Source of the DNA: GCA-1730015 sp964583825
Lineage (GTDB): Bacteria > Pseudomonadota > Gammaproteobacteria > Granulosicoccales > Granulosicoccaceae
Reading direction: 5' to 3'
DNA: 64,000 nt
Assembly: GCA_964583825.1 (NCBI GenBank)
Contig: CAZOXM010000001.1
Coordinates: forward strand, 1-64,000
A program made the position numbers and the translations under genes. Shown here one piece after another: positions 52,623 to 61,738 of this stretch; position 1 is the stretch's first letter, and each line of letters opens with the position of its first letter. Below the pieces are notes generated by a model. It was not told the DNA's origin, made no database searches, and saw only the letters and a program-made list of their open reading frames with translations.

Positions 52623-54200
52623 CTACTTTTCCAGAGATGCAACGGTCGTGTTGCTGTCAGTGAATCTCAGGTTTTCGTACAACGTGGTGTTGTTCAGCAG
52701 CGTATACAACAACACTGCACAGGTGATCGGCAGCAATGCAGCCAGCACCGTAAACTTGATGTGTTTCATAAAGTTGCCGACACGCTCGGCGCGGCTGTGA
52801 CTCAGGGTCACGACGCCAAGTACCGGCAGCTGTGTGACATGTTCCAGCGCCCGCTTGTTGTAAAAGACCGGGTTCAGCAGCGACAGGAAAAAAGACACCA
52901 GAACACCGGCGACGACGCTGCCAATCAACACCAGCAGCGTTAGCAGCAGGCGGTCCGGATCGGTTGGTCGGGACGGCACAAACGGTGGATCAATAGAACG
53001 AATTTTGACGTCATTTGAGTCGCGCTCTATGTTACCCGTCAGCCTGGCAGCTTCGCGCTTGTTCAGAAGTGTCTGATGTTGTTCTCTTACCGTTTCATAG
53101 TCGCGGTCGAGCTGAGTCAGCTCCGCCTCAACGCCGGGAATGCTGTCTACCGTGCTTTCGAGTTGTTGTACGCGTGCTGAATAGTTGGCGGCACGCACCC
53201 GAAGCTTCGCGACTTCCGCCTCAGCCTGCGCCAGCAGAGTTGTTAGATCCTGGTAGACAATGCTGCTCTGCAGTAGCCTTGCTGCATTGCTTCCACCGCC
53301 ACCTGATGCTGCTTTTTGCGCGCGCAGGTCGTCAATGGATTGTTGAATAATGGAAACTTGTGGATGCCGCTGAGTGTAACGAACAAGTAGCTCATCGAGT
53401 TGTCCCTGAAGTTCCTTAATCCTTGCATCAAAAGGGCTACTGTCGCGTGCAGTACTGCGGACCTTTTGTTCCTCTGCATTGAGATTCGAGCGCAGTGTAT
53501 TGCGTCGGTTAATGGCTTCCTGAAGCTCCAGCTCGGCTGTGCGTTCCAGCCCAACCAGATTTTCAAGTCGCTCGTAGTAGCCACCTGACTCACCCGGCAG
53601 AGATCCGGCGTGCTTACGCTTGAATTCTGCGAGCCTTTGTTCGGCGGCAATCAGGCGCTGCTCGTAATCATCGATTTGTATGTCCAGAAAGCGCTGGGTA
53701 GTTTCGTTGTCGTCGCGGTCCGCGTTCTGTGAGCTGCTGACGAATATGTCGATCATGTGTTGAACGACATCAATCGCGACCTGCGGATCCCGGTGCGAGT
53801 AACTCAATACATAGATTGACTGGCTTTCATTGGTGTCTCTGATTTCAATTTGCTTTTGCAAACCCTCGATCAGACCCTCTCTGGTCATGCCTTCATCGAA
53901 AGTCTCGAGCAGATTGGTTTCATCTATAAGCTCTTCGAGGTTAGGTCTGCTCAGCAACGTCTTGCTGATCAGTGAAACCCGCTGCTTGAGGTTGGGTTTC
54001 ACGGCTATACCATCGAGCAGTGGTTCCAAAATCCTGTTTGAATCGACAAACAGACGTGCGGTCGCCGGATAGCGGGCCTCCACCTGCGCGATCATCAGCC
54101 AGCCAAGCAGTGCCACAATCCATGCAGTGAGCAAGGCCGTCCAGCGGTAACGCCACACCCCCCAGACAAACTCGCTTACTTTGTCAAATATCTCATGCAT
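52623..54200 (-). CDS. Polysaccharide chain-length determinant (Wzz-like)
   Basis: The 525-residue inner-membrane protein has an N-terminal helix (about 17-37, WTALLTAWIVALLGWLMIAQV), a long periplasmic coiled-coil region (about 150-395), and a second helix (about 430-455). A further membrane segment near 480-500 (FTVLAALLPITCAVLLYTLL) is typical of XrtA-associated members. It pairs with the BY-kinase to set polymer length. Confidence 0.92.
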   Translation of the reverse strand: MHEIFDKVSEFVWGVWRYRWTALLTAWIVALLGWLMIAQVEARYPATARLFVDSNRILEPLLDGIAVKPNLKQRVSLISKTLLSRPNLEELIDETNLLETFDEGMTREGLIEGLQKQIEIRDTNESQSIYVLSYSHRDPQVAIDVVQHMIDIFVSSSQNADRDDNETTQRFLDIQIDDYEQRLIAAEQRLAEFKRKHAGSLPGESGGYYERLENLVGLERTAELELQEAINRRNTLRSNLNAEEQKVRSTARDSSPFDARIKELQGQLDELLVRYTQRHPQVSIIQQSIDDLRAQKAASGGGGSNAARLLQSSIVYQDLTTLLAQAEAEVAKLRVRAANYSARVQQLESTVDSIPGVEAELTQLDRDYETVREQHQTLLNKREAARLTGNIERDSNDVKIRSIDPPFVPSRPTDPDRLLLTLLVLIGSVVAGVLVSFFLSLLNPVFYNKRALEHVTQLPVLGVVTLSHSRAERVGNFMKHIKFTVLAALLPITCAVLLYTLLNNTTLYENLRFTDSNTTVASLEK

Positions 54201-54249
54201 ACTAATATCGTCGTGCAGTTTAACTAGTGGAATCGGATGGTGTGTCGGA

Positions 54250-54900
54250 CTAGAACCAGGATTCTGGAATAATGATGATGTCTCCCGGCTGTACCGCTCG
54301 GTTGGCGGTAATGTCGCCCTTCTTCAAGAGATTGTGCAGACGCAGCCGGTACGACTTGCGTTCGCCTTCAACGTTTCGCACCAGTACTGCCTTGTTACCG
54401 CTCGAGAATTTCTTCAGCCCACCGACTTCGATCATCACGTCGAGAACCGTCATTCCGTTAACATAGGGTACGGTTCTGGGCTGAGCACCGCCACCAACTA
54501 CTTTAATTTGCTGTGAGGGTGCGCCAATGAACTTGTTCACGGTGACCGTGACGGTTGGATTCTTTACGTAGCTTTTATACTTCTCTTCCAGTTCTCTGGC
54601 GAGTACCGTCGGCGTCTTTCCACTTGCGACCATGTCTTCGACCAGACGAGTGGTGATCTTGCCGTCAGGTCGCACCGGGATCGTGACCGATAAATCTTTG
54701 TAACCCCAGACGAATACGTCCAGTGTGTCGCCCGGACCTATCACATATTTGTAGTCCGGCTCGCTGGGCGCACTCTGTGTCGTCGTCTGGGCAGGGATCT
54801 GTGCTGCTGTCCCGTCTCCGCTGTCGTCCGTTTGCGGTGTGTTTGCACAACCAAACAGACCGCTGACAATGAGTGCTACAAAAAAGTGTTTAATCTTCAT
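54250..54900 (-). CDS. Polysaccharide export lipoprotein (Wza-like)
   Basis: The 216-residue lipoprotein (lipobox LFGC, Cys18) has a polysaccharide export domain near 48-130 (YVIGPGDTLDVFVWGYKDLS) and a SLBB-type domain (about 135-215) ending GDIIIIPESWF. It should form the outer-membrane export channel. It belongs to the XrtA-type export group, and lies 49 bp upstream of the chain-length gene. Confidence 0.93.
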   Translation of the reverse strand: MKIKHFFVALIVSGLFGCANTPQTDDSGDGTAAQIPAQTTTQSAPSEPDYKYVIGPGDTLDVFVWGYKDLSVTIPVRPDGKITTRLVEDMVASGKTPTVLARELEEKYKSYVKNPTVTVTVNKFIGAPSQQIKVVGGGAQPRTVPYVNGMTVLDVMIEVGGLKKFSSGNKAVLVRNVEGERKSYRLRLHNLLKKGDITANRAVQPGDIIIIPESWF

Positions 54901-54910
54901 GAGTTCAGGT

Positions 54911-55765
54911 TCAGGCAGCTAACAGATTGGATTCGCGAATTTCCTGTGGCAGCAGTCTTTCGCCGATTAGGTCGCTGATCACTTCGCAAAGGTCTTGGAG
55001 TTCCAGCTCCTGGCGGTCGTGCGCCATTGCATGCAACATCAGACGGCCGCAGATGAGGTTGACCCATCGCCTTATGCCGAGGCTGGAACGGTGCACCTCA
55101 GTATAAACGTTTGGTGCTATCGCTGGTTTGTTATTCCATCCGACAGCCTGTAAATTTTGTAAAATATACTCGCGTGTCTCGTCGATGGAAAGCGGTTTGA
55201 TTTCACTGCTTGCCACCAGGCGCTGGTGTAGTTGCTCGTGTTCCGGCCGGTTGATTTTGTCCCAGATTTCAGGTTGCCCAACCAGGAAAATCTGCATCAG
55301 CGGCTGGCCGTTCTTTTGCTGATTTGCAAGTAAGGTCAGCTTCGTCAGTGCGTCGCTCGACAAGTGATGCGCTTCGTCCAGCACCAGCAAAGGCTGCCTG
55401 CCCTGTTCATTGAGCTTTGCGAGCGTACCGGTAATGAAGTAGATGGAGTCGGTCAGATTCTGCTGCGGGGTTTCGTCTCCCAGAAGCCGGGCATAATAAC
55501 CCAGCAGCTGCTCTCCGGTGTAGTCAACGCACTCCACTACTAATGCCTGACTGTTGGAATGCCGAGCTTGCTGCAACACACTGTTGATCGCCGTGGTTTT
55601 CCCGGTACCAGCTCTGCCGGTAACGAGAACCATTCCGTCGCCCGCTTCCATGCCGTATTGCAGGTAGGAGCTGGCCTTAACGAAAGACGGTTGGGAATAC
55701 AAATTTCGATAGTCGTCTGTCAGGCGAAATGGGTCTCCGCTCAACCCATAGTATTCCATGTACAT
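54911..55765 (-). CDS. XrtA-associated AAA ATPase (ExeA-like)
   Basis: The 284-residue ATPase starts at ATG 55765 (MYMEYYGLSGDPFRLT); 41 in-frame codons upstream carry no family features. It has Walker A GRAGTGKTTA (near 50), Walker B LLVLDEAHHLS (near 128), and LVGQPEIWDKI (near 164). It matches the PEP-CTERM-associated ATPase (TIGR03015-like), related to general secretion ATPase ExeA. It may energise assembly of the export machinery. Confidence 0.9.
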   Translation of the reverse strand: MYMEYYGLSGDPFRLTDDYRNLYSQPSFVKASSYLQYGMEAGDGMVLVTGRAGTGKTTAINSVLQQARHSNSQALVVECVDYTGEQLLGYYARLLGDETPQQNLTDSIYFITGTLAKLNEQGRQPLLVLDEAHHLSSDALTKLTLLANQQKNGQPLMQIFLVGQPEIWDKINRPEHEQLHQRLVASSEIKPLSIDETREYILQNLQAVGWNNKPAIAPNVYTEVHRSSLGIRRWVNLICGRLMLHAMAHDRQELELQDLCEVISDLIGERLLPQEIRESNLLAA

Positions 55766-55857
55766 ATGTGTTCTCACTCTGTGGTGATGCGATGACAACA
55801 AAACTCGCATCACTACTTTATTGTTATTGTTCGTGCAAACTTCAATTGCGAATAAAA

Positions 55858-55881
55858 GTTTTACCGTGCCAGTGGTAAAAC
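55858..55881 (-). terminator. Likely terminator of deacetylase transcript
   Basis: Perfect 8 bp arms GTTTTACC and GGTAAAAC enclose an 8-base loop and are followed on the minus strand by TTTTATT. It separates the deacetylase gene from the ATPase gene, so the export block probably has its own promoter. Confidence 0.6.
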
Positions 55882-56023
55882 GCACTCCACAGTATTGGCG
55901 GCCGCGCAGTCCGGAACTGTGGTGTGCTGTTGTTGATCAGCGCACCAGAACGCGTTTTGTATTGATCATCCAACGTCGCCGTTGAGTCTGCACGGAAAGA
56001 AAAACCAATCGAACCATGTATTG

Positions 56024-56042
56024 TACCGCGCAAGGCGCGGTA
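56024..56042. repeat. GC-rich hairpin
   Basis: TACCGCGC and GCGCGGTA pair perfectly around AAG, 65 bp past the deacetylase stop. It is a stable structure that may protect the mRNA end. Confidence 0.5.
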
Positions 56043-56106
56043 ACTTATCGGACTGATTCACAAAACCTGGCAGCAAATTACTGATTATCATTGAAAAAGC
56101 GCGTGA

Positions 56107-56970
56107 TCAGGCAGCGTTTGCGAGTTCTCCGGAATACACCTCGGGAATGGATCGCCAGGTATAGTCTTTGAGCAAAAGAATGACTTTTCGTTCCATCTGT
56201 TGCAGGTTTTGGTAGTGTCTGAAGCGCGTGCGGATATCCAGGTTTTCGATTCTGGGCTGATGCGGATCGATCTCCCACGGATGGAAATAAAAAATGGCCG
56301 GCTCATTGTCAGACCGGTTTACCCGATCAATAGCCCATTTGCTCATCCGGTACGGATACAACCTGAACCATCCGCCGCCGCCACACGGGTAGTTCCGCTG
56401 CATAATTCTGGTGGTGGTAATTGGCAACTCTACGATCTGATCATTGGCGTAGCGATGAGCGAATCTCGGTGCGTCCGGAATACCGTACAGATCGTGTTTT
56501 ATGGGTGCAATGCTGGAGCTGTAACGGTAGCCTGCTTCCAGCAACACGTCGTGTGCCCAGTCGTTTTCCCGCGTGAATGAGTAACTGGGTGCCCGGTAGC
56601 CTGTGACTGCTTTGCCCGAGACGTCTTCGAGTGCCGCTTTTGATTTTCTCAGATCTTCTGCAAATTCCTGCCGGTTGAGACTCGTTACCCGCCGGTGATC
56701 CCAGCCATGACTGGCCAGGTCGTGCCCGGCGTTGACAATTCTTCTTACGAGATCCGGATAGTTTTCAGCCACCCATCCCAGAGTGAAGAAAGTTGCCTTC
56801 ACATCGTGTTGCTCGAATAATTGCAGAATACGGTCAGTATTCTCTTCTACGCGTCCGGTAAAATTTTTCCAGTTTTCCCTTGAGACATAAGGCTCAAAGG
56901 CCGAAACCTGAAAGTAGTCCTCGACGTCTACCGTCATTGCATTCGCGCGGGTCGAAGGGTGATCACTCAT
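56107..56970 (-). CDS. XrtA-associated polysaccharide deacetylase
   Basis: The 287-residue protein (ATG 56970; longer start at 57018 lacks support) is a NodB-fold deacetylase. The catalytic MTVDVEDYFQVSAF with its Asp (near 12-20), FFTLGWVAENYPD, and the metal histidines in ASHGWDHRRVT (near 85) are clear, and YRAPSYSFT follows. The C-terminal region with YFHPWEIDPHQPR is the DUF3473 tail typical of PEP-CTERM clusters. It should deacetylate the polymer. It is divergent from the asparagine synthase gene. Confidence 0.93.
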   Translation of the reverse strand: MSDHPSTRANAMTVDVEDYFQVSAFEPYVSRENWKNFTGRVEENTDRILQLFEQHDVKATFFTLGWVAENYPDLVRRIVNAGHDLASHGWDHRRVTSLNRQEFAEDLRKSKAALEDVSGKAVTGYRAPSYSFTRENDWAHDVLLEAGYRYSSSIAPIKHDLYGIPDAPRFAHRYANDQIVELPITTTRIMQRNYPCGGGGWFRLYPYRMSKWAIDRVNRSDNEPAIFYFHPWEIDPHQPRIENLDIRTRFRHYQNLQQMERKVILLLKDYTWRSIPEVYSGELANAA

Positions 56971-57132
56971 GTGTTGGGCTACGGTTGGCTGTGGTTGAAA
57001 ACTTGTGCATCCAGGCACTGGTGTTGTTCAAATAGCGGAACTTCGTGTGTTTTCTATAAAAATGAGATTGAATTATGGTGCTCACAGGTCAGATAAAAAT
57101 GCCATGTTACTGATTTGCGGGTGTGGCTACTG

Positions 57133-59016
57133 ATGTGCGGCATAGCCGGGTTTATTCAATATGCACGCTCGCGCACTGATGCGCCGCGATTGCTGGAGCA
57201 GATGGGCGAGGCGATTCTACACCGTGGCCCGGATGCTGGTGACTATTACTACGATGACGTGGCCGGTTTGTGTCACCGGCGTTTGAGCATTATCGATTTA
57301 AGTGAAGCCGGTGCGCAACCCATGCACTCTGCAAGCGGGCGTTATGTGGTTGTCTACAACGGGGAAATCTATAACTTTCAGACGCACAGGCAGGAACTTG
57401 AAGCGGAAGGTGTCCGGTTTCGCGGTAATTCAGACACAGAAGTGTTGCTCGCCCTGTATGAAAAGCACGGCAAGGAGTGCATTCATCTGCTCAATGGCAT
57501 GTTCGCTATCGCAATCTGGGACAAGCGCGAAAAAACGTTGTTCCTGGCGCGCGACCGACTCGGGAAAAAGCCACTCTACTACTATCACCAGAACGGCCAT
57601 TTTGTATTTGGCTCTGAAATAAAGGCTATGTTGTGCGTGCCTGAGATCGACAGGACGGTGCGACCGGATGCGGTGATGGATTTCTTCCATTATCAGTATG
57701 TGCCGGATCCGAAATCTATTTTCGCCTCGATCCATAAGCTGCCGCCGGCGCACTGGATGACGGTCAGCCAGGCCGGTATTGAGATCGACAGCTACTGGGA
57801 CGTTTCCTTCGGCGCGCAGCATCGGGGCAGTCGCGAGCAGATCCACGAGGAGTTGCTTGAACTCATTGACGACAGTGTCCGATTACGCATGATCAGCGAC
57901 GTACCGCTGGGTGCGTTTCTCAGCGGCGGCGTCGATTCGAGTGCCGTGGTGGGCATGATGGCGAAGAACAGTCGGAATCCGGTCACAACCTGTGCAATTG
58001 GATTCAACGACAAAAAATACGATGAAGTGCAATTTGCCGAGAAGGTGGCGCGTCAGTTTGGCACAGACCATCACGAGTTAACGGTCAGGGAGAAAGTCGA
58101 ATCTCATCTGGTAGAAATAGCACGGATGTTTGACGAGCCTTTTTCTGACCCGTCCTTCGTGCCAACTTTTTTCGTGTCAAAACTGGCCCGAAGCATGGTC
58201 ACCGTGGCGCTGGCTGGTGACGGGGGCGATGAAAATTTCGCCGGCTATAGCAAGTACATTAATGATCAGCTGGAAAACCGGATGCGTCGCCGTGTGCCCG
58301 CGGTACTTCGCCGCACGCTGCTGTCAGGGTTATCCCGGAATCTTGTTAACAGCAGACTGCATATGGCGCGCAGGGCCGGATCCCTCATGCACTCCCTGTC
58401 GGTGGAACCATCCCGTGCTTTTTTCCTTTCGAATTCGTTTTTTCGGGCGCACCTGTGGGAAAAGCTGGCAACGGATTCGTTTAAATCACAACTAAACGGT
58501 TACGACGTTTCTGATATGACCAGAGGTTTGTATCGGGATGCTGATACGGATGATCATTTATCAAGGATTCTGTACACGGATATAAAAAGTTATTTACCGG
58601 GTGATATTCTGGTGAAGGTAGATCGTATGAGTATGGCTAATTCACTCGAAACGCGAGCCCCTTTACTGGACTACCGTGTCGTCGAGTACGCTGCATCTAT
58701 CCCGTCGCATTTGAAAATTGAAAATAAGCAAGGGAAAAGCATATTGAAAACCGCGTTTGAAGGGTTTCTGACGGATGAGACGCTTTATCGACAGAAAATG
58801 GGGTTTTCTGTACCGCTGGCGTCATGGCTACGTAAGGAAATCTCTGCCGTAGCCGGGAAGTATCTGCTGGAACCGGATAATGGTCTGTCAAACTATTTCG
58901 ATCCGGCAGGCATCCGTGCTATCTGGAATAGTCATCAATCGGGCAATGTCGACTATTCGCAGGAACTCTGGAGTCTGCTGACTTTTGAAATCTGGTGGCA
59001 GCACTACGTGCGTTAG
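57133..59016 (+). CDS. XrtA-associated asparagine synthase-like amidotransferase
   Basis: The 627-residue protein begins MCGIAGF, so Cys2 is the glutaminase nucleophile (an in-frame start at 57115 would bury it). Glutaminase residues are seen in RGPDAGDYYYDD and YNGEIYNF. The synthase half has the ATP loop LSGGVDSSAV (near 260) and ALAGDGGDENFAGY (near 362). XrtA-cluster members of this family (TIGR03108-like) are thought to amidate a sugar acid of the exopolysaccharide. The divergent 162 bp gap likely holds both promoters. Confidence 0.94.
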   Translation: MCGIAGFIQYARSRTDAPRLLEQMGEAILHRGPDAGDYYYDDVAGLCHRRLSIIDLSEAGAQPMHSASGRYVVVYNGEIYNFQTHRQELEAEGVRFRGNSDTEVLLALYEKHGKECIHLLNGMFAIAIWDKREKTLFLARDRLGKKPLYYYHQNGHFVFGSEIKAMLCVPEIDRTVRPDAVMDFFHYQYVPDPKSIFASIHKLPPAHWMTVSQAGIEIDSYWDVSFGAQHRGSREQIHEELLELIDDSVRLRMISDVPLGAFLSGGVDSSAVVGMMAKNSRNPVTTCAIGFNDKKYDEVQFAEKVARQFGTDHHELTVREKVESHLVEIARMFDEPFSDPSFVPTFFVSKLARSMVTVALAGDGGDENFAGYSKYINDQLENRMRRRVPAVLRRTLLSGLSRNLVNSRLHMARRAGSLMHSLSVEPSRAFFLSNSFFRAHLWEKLATDSFKSQLNGYDVSDMTRGLYRDADTDDHLSRILYTDIKSYLPGDILVKVDRMSMANSLETRAPLLDYRVVEYAASIPSHLKIENKQGKSILKTAFEGFLTDETLYRQKMGFSVPLASWLRKEISAVAGKYLLEPDNGLSNYFDPAGIRAIWNSHQSGNVDYSQELWSLLTFEIWWQHYVR

Positions 59017-59028
59017 TGCATTGGCAGA

Positions 59029-60305
59029 GTGGCAGAATTGAACAAGAAAAAACGCATACTGCATCTGGCCCACGAAATGGGTGTTGGCGGTACTCAGCAG
59101 GTAATCCGGCAGCTGATCAGTCACCTTGATCCGGAAGAATTCGAATGTTCCGTAGCGTGTATTGACGGTTACGTGGGCATGCTCGGTGAGCAGTTGCAGG
59201 CTGACGGGGTTCCGATACATGTCTTTGACCGCAAGCCGGGTTTTGATCGGGCGCTGATCAGGGATATTAAGGCGCTGTTGGTTGAGCAGTCCTTTGATCT
59301 GATTCACTGTCATCAGTACACCCCCTATACCTATGGGGTGCTCGCTGCGATGTTTCTGGATGTGAAGGTGGTGTTCACGGAGCACGGCCGATTTTATCCC
59401 GACACCTACAGTTGGAAGAGAAGACTTTTAAATCCGCTGTTGCAACGAAGGACGAATGCCATTGTAGCGATTTCTGCAGCCACAGCGGACGCACTGAAAA
59501 AGTATGAGTGGTTTTCTCGCGGTGCTGTTGAGGTTATATACAACGGGACAGATATCGGTGGAGCAACGGATTGCCGGGAGGCTGTCAGAGTCGAGCTTGG
59601 TCTGGGGTCGAAGACGCTTGTCTTTGGGACCATTGCGCGGTTTGACTCAATTAAAAATCTGTCGATGATGATTGCCGGATTTCAAGCGCTGCAAGAAAAG
59701 TGGGACGGCGATAGCNNNNNNNNNNNNNNNNNNNNNNNNNNNNNNNNNNNNNNNNNNNNNNNNNNNNNNNNNNNNNNNNNNNNNNNNNNNNNNNNNNNNN
59801 NNNNNNNNNNNNNNNGTCGATGATGATTGCCGGATTTCAAGCGCTGCAAGAAAAGTGGGACGGCGATAGCTCCCTTCTGATGGTCGGGGATGGCGATGAG
59901 CGGGAGATGCTCGAAAAGCTCGTTCGCGACGGCGGCCTTGAGAACCGGGTATTTTTCACAGGCTATAAATCGGACACCCACCGTTATATGTCAGTAATTG
60001 ATGTTTATCTGCTGACTTCCTATAGCGAAGGGACTTCCATGACACTGCTTGAAGCGATGGCTCACTGTAAGCCATCTATTGTTACCGCCGTCGGCGGTAA
60101 TGTGGAAATTATTGAACATATGAAGCAGGGAATCGTGGTGCAGTCGGGTGACGTAGACGGTCTGGTTGCCGGCATGCTTAGCGTATCTGAGGATGCTGCA
60201 ATGCGTCGTCAGTTGGGGTTGGCGGCCCGGGATGCATTCGAGCAACGTTTTTCTGTTCGCTCAATGATCGGGCAATACGAGAGTCTTTACCGACGTACTT
60301 TGTAA
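59029..60305 (+). CDS. GT4-type glycosyltransferase (interrupted by assembly gap)
   Basis: The gene is cut by 100 Ns, but both sides carry the same 55 bp (59661-59715 and 59816-59870). Joining them gives one frame of 373 residues without frameshift. The N-terminal Rossmann half begins LHLAHEMGVGGTQQVIRQL; the C-terminal half has GTIARFDSIKNL, LMVGDGDEREMLE, VFFTGYKSD, SEGTSMTLLEAMAHCKPSIVT (a retaining GT4 pattern, given by key residues). It resembles the exosortase-A-associated sugar transferase (TIGR03088-like). It starts at GTG 59029, 12 bp after the asparagine synthase stop. Confidence 0.88.
59716..59815. other. 100 N placeholder at a scaffold join
   Basis: Exactly 100 Ns separate two identical 55 bp sequences. 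This is a default gap where two contigs in fact overlap; no sequence is missing. Confidence 0.95.
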
Positions 60306-60349
60306 CAGTGTGACTCGACTTCCATGTCTATGTCCGCAGGCCAGCCTCG

Positions 60350-61738
60350 TCAGGTGGTTTCCTGCGCAAGCTTTTTGTCAGAGCCGCTATCCTGCCCAAC
60401 ACGATAAATCGATTTTTTCGGATCCCGGGTTTTTTCCGGAACCTTGTAGTCAATGATGTACTTGGCCGCGGAAAAGAGGAATATCATGTACATGATTTCG
60501 AAAATCATCAGGTCCAGAAAGATTGCCACCATGAACAAGCCGATAAAAAGCGCATTGAGCAAATCTTCAAGATAGTCGCGATGCAAGCCCGCGTCGAATA
60601 CGGTCCCTTTGGGTGGTTTTTTAAAGACGTTCTTCAATCGCATCCAGTACCACCATAAGTAAATAAGTCCGGCGAGGATGCCGCACTCGGCGGCAAACTG
60701 CAGAAAGGTATTGTGGGCGACGTGGCGCTTTGTGTTGCTGTAGTCGGGGAATGCGATAGTGAAATTGCCGACGCCGACACCGAAGACAGGATATTCAGTA
60801 ACCATCTGTGCACCTACTTTCCAGGACACCAGTCGAGGGTCGATTGCCGCCTGCTCCGAGACGATCACATCTTCATTTTGATTGGCGCTTTCGATGGTGT
60901 CATCCACCCGGTTGAGCAACACGCCACTCTGATAGATAACGGCGACTACCAGGCCTATCACTATTCCGATAGATGCGGTGCGATGAAAACTCCTGAAAAA
61001 GAGGTAGACAATCACAACACCCAGTGACAGGAGTCCACCGCGGGATCCAGTCAGAAAAAGTGCATGCCAGGTCATCGGAATCAGAGCCCATATGCCGTAG
61101 CGCATGTAGAAATTTGTAAACGATATCCCGATGTAGTAAAGCACCGGGGTGGCGAAAACAAAAAGCATCGCCAGGTAGTTTTCGTCCAGGTAGACACTTC
61201 TTGGCATGCCGCCGAGGCGACCGTTTATTCCAAAAAGCCAGAATTGGCCGGTGAAATACATCATGTTGGCCCAGACCGCGTAGTACACGCAGATCGCGGC
61301 AAAGGCGTAGATTAGCCAGATGAGCTTTGTTCGGGTGTTGATTAAGAGAGTCGCAAACAGATAGAAGATGACAATTTTATTGAATATGTCGACAATTTCA
61401 GCCTGCCCTAACTGCCCCGGCAGCGGATTGTGATAGAGCAGGTAGTTGCTGTATGGCACCGACAGGTTGACCCACAAGGCCAGCAGGATAATAGCCACCG
61501 TGTGGGGAGCCAGCAGGGATCGGTAATTAATGGCCTTGATTGCGGTTGCGCCGCACAGACCAACGAAAGTCGCCGCCGTCAACATGAGGGCGACACGGCT
61601 CTCTACGCCAAAATGGTGGGGCCACATTGACTGCATTTGCCCGACACTGAACAGGTAGTAAAAAACCACACCCAGCCAGGGCACAAACAAACTGACCGCG
61701 CAGGTGAGTGCAACGTAAATAAGCGCGAATATGCTCAT
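60350..61738 (-). CDS. O-antigen ligase/Wzy-like membrane protein, XrtA-associated
   Basis: The 462-residue integral membrane protein has about ten helices and a large periplasmic loop. The Wzy_C region carries TGSRGGLLSLGVVIVYLFF (near 230) and PVFGVGVGNFTIAFP (near 320), then HNTFLQFAAECGI (near 345), with the conserved Arg and His of O-antigen ligases. It matches the exosortase-A-associated O-ligase group (TIGR03097-like). It could polymerise the exopolysaccharide or transfer it to an acceptor. It is on the opposite strand to the glycosyltransferase, 44 bp from its stop. Confidence 0.9.
   Translation of the reverse strand: MSIFALIYVALTCAVSLFVPWLGVVFYYLFSVGQMQSMWPHHFGVESRVALMLTAATFVGLCGATAIKAINYRSLLAPHTVAIILLALWVNLSVPYSNYLLYHNPLPGQLGQAEIVDIFNKIVIFYLFATLLINTRTKLIWLIYAFAAICVYYAVWANMMYFTGQFWLFGINGRLGGMPRSVYLDENYLAMLFVFATPVLYYIGISFTNFYMRYGIWALIPMTWHALFLTGSRGGLLSLGVVIVYLFFRSFHRTASIGIVIGLVVAVIYQSGVLLNRVDDTIESANQNEDVIVSEQAAIDPRLVSWKVGAQMVTEYPVFGVGVGNFTIAFPDYSNTKRHVAHNTFLQFAAECGILAGLIYLWWYWMRLKNVFKKPPKGTVFDAGLHRDYLEDLLNALFIGLFMVAIFLDLMIFEIMYMIFLFSAAKYIIDYKVPEKTRDPKKSIYRVGQDSGSDKKLAQETT

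Larger units (their letters stand above)
55766..56106. other. Intergenic region with two hairpins
   Basis: This 341 bp gap holds GTTTTACC/GGTAAAAC (55858-55865 with 55874-55881), followed on the minus strand by TTTTATT, and TACCGCGC/GCGCGGTA (56024-56031 with 56035-56042). The first is a likely terminator of the deacetylase transcript. No gene is recognised. Confidence 0.5.

Noticed and set aside
57030..57060. GG-N10-GT pattern as a sigma-54 promoter before the asparagine synthase gene
   Set aside because: The -12 GC dinucleotide is missing; too weak to report.
59661..59870. 55 bp direct repeat in a glycosyltransferase as a true duplication
   Set aside because: The copies flank exactly 100 Ns and collapse to a perfect reading frame, so it is a scaffolding artefact.
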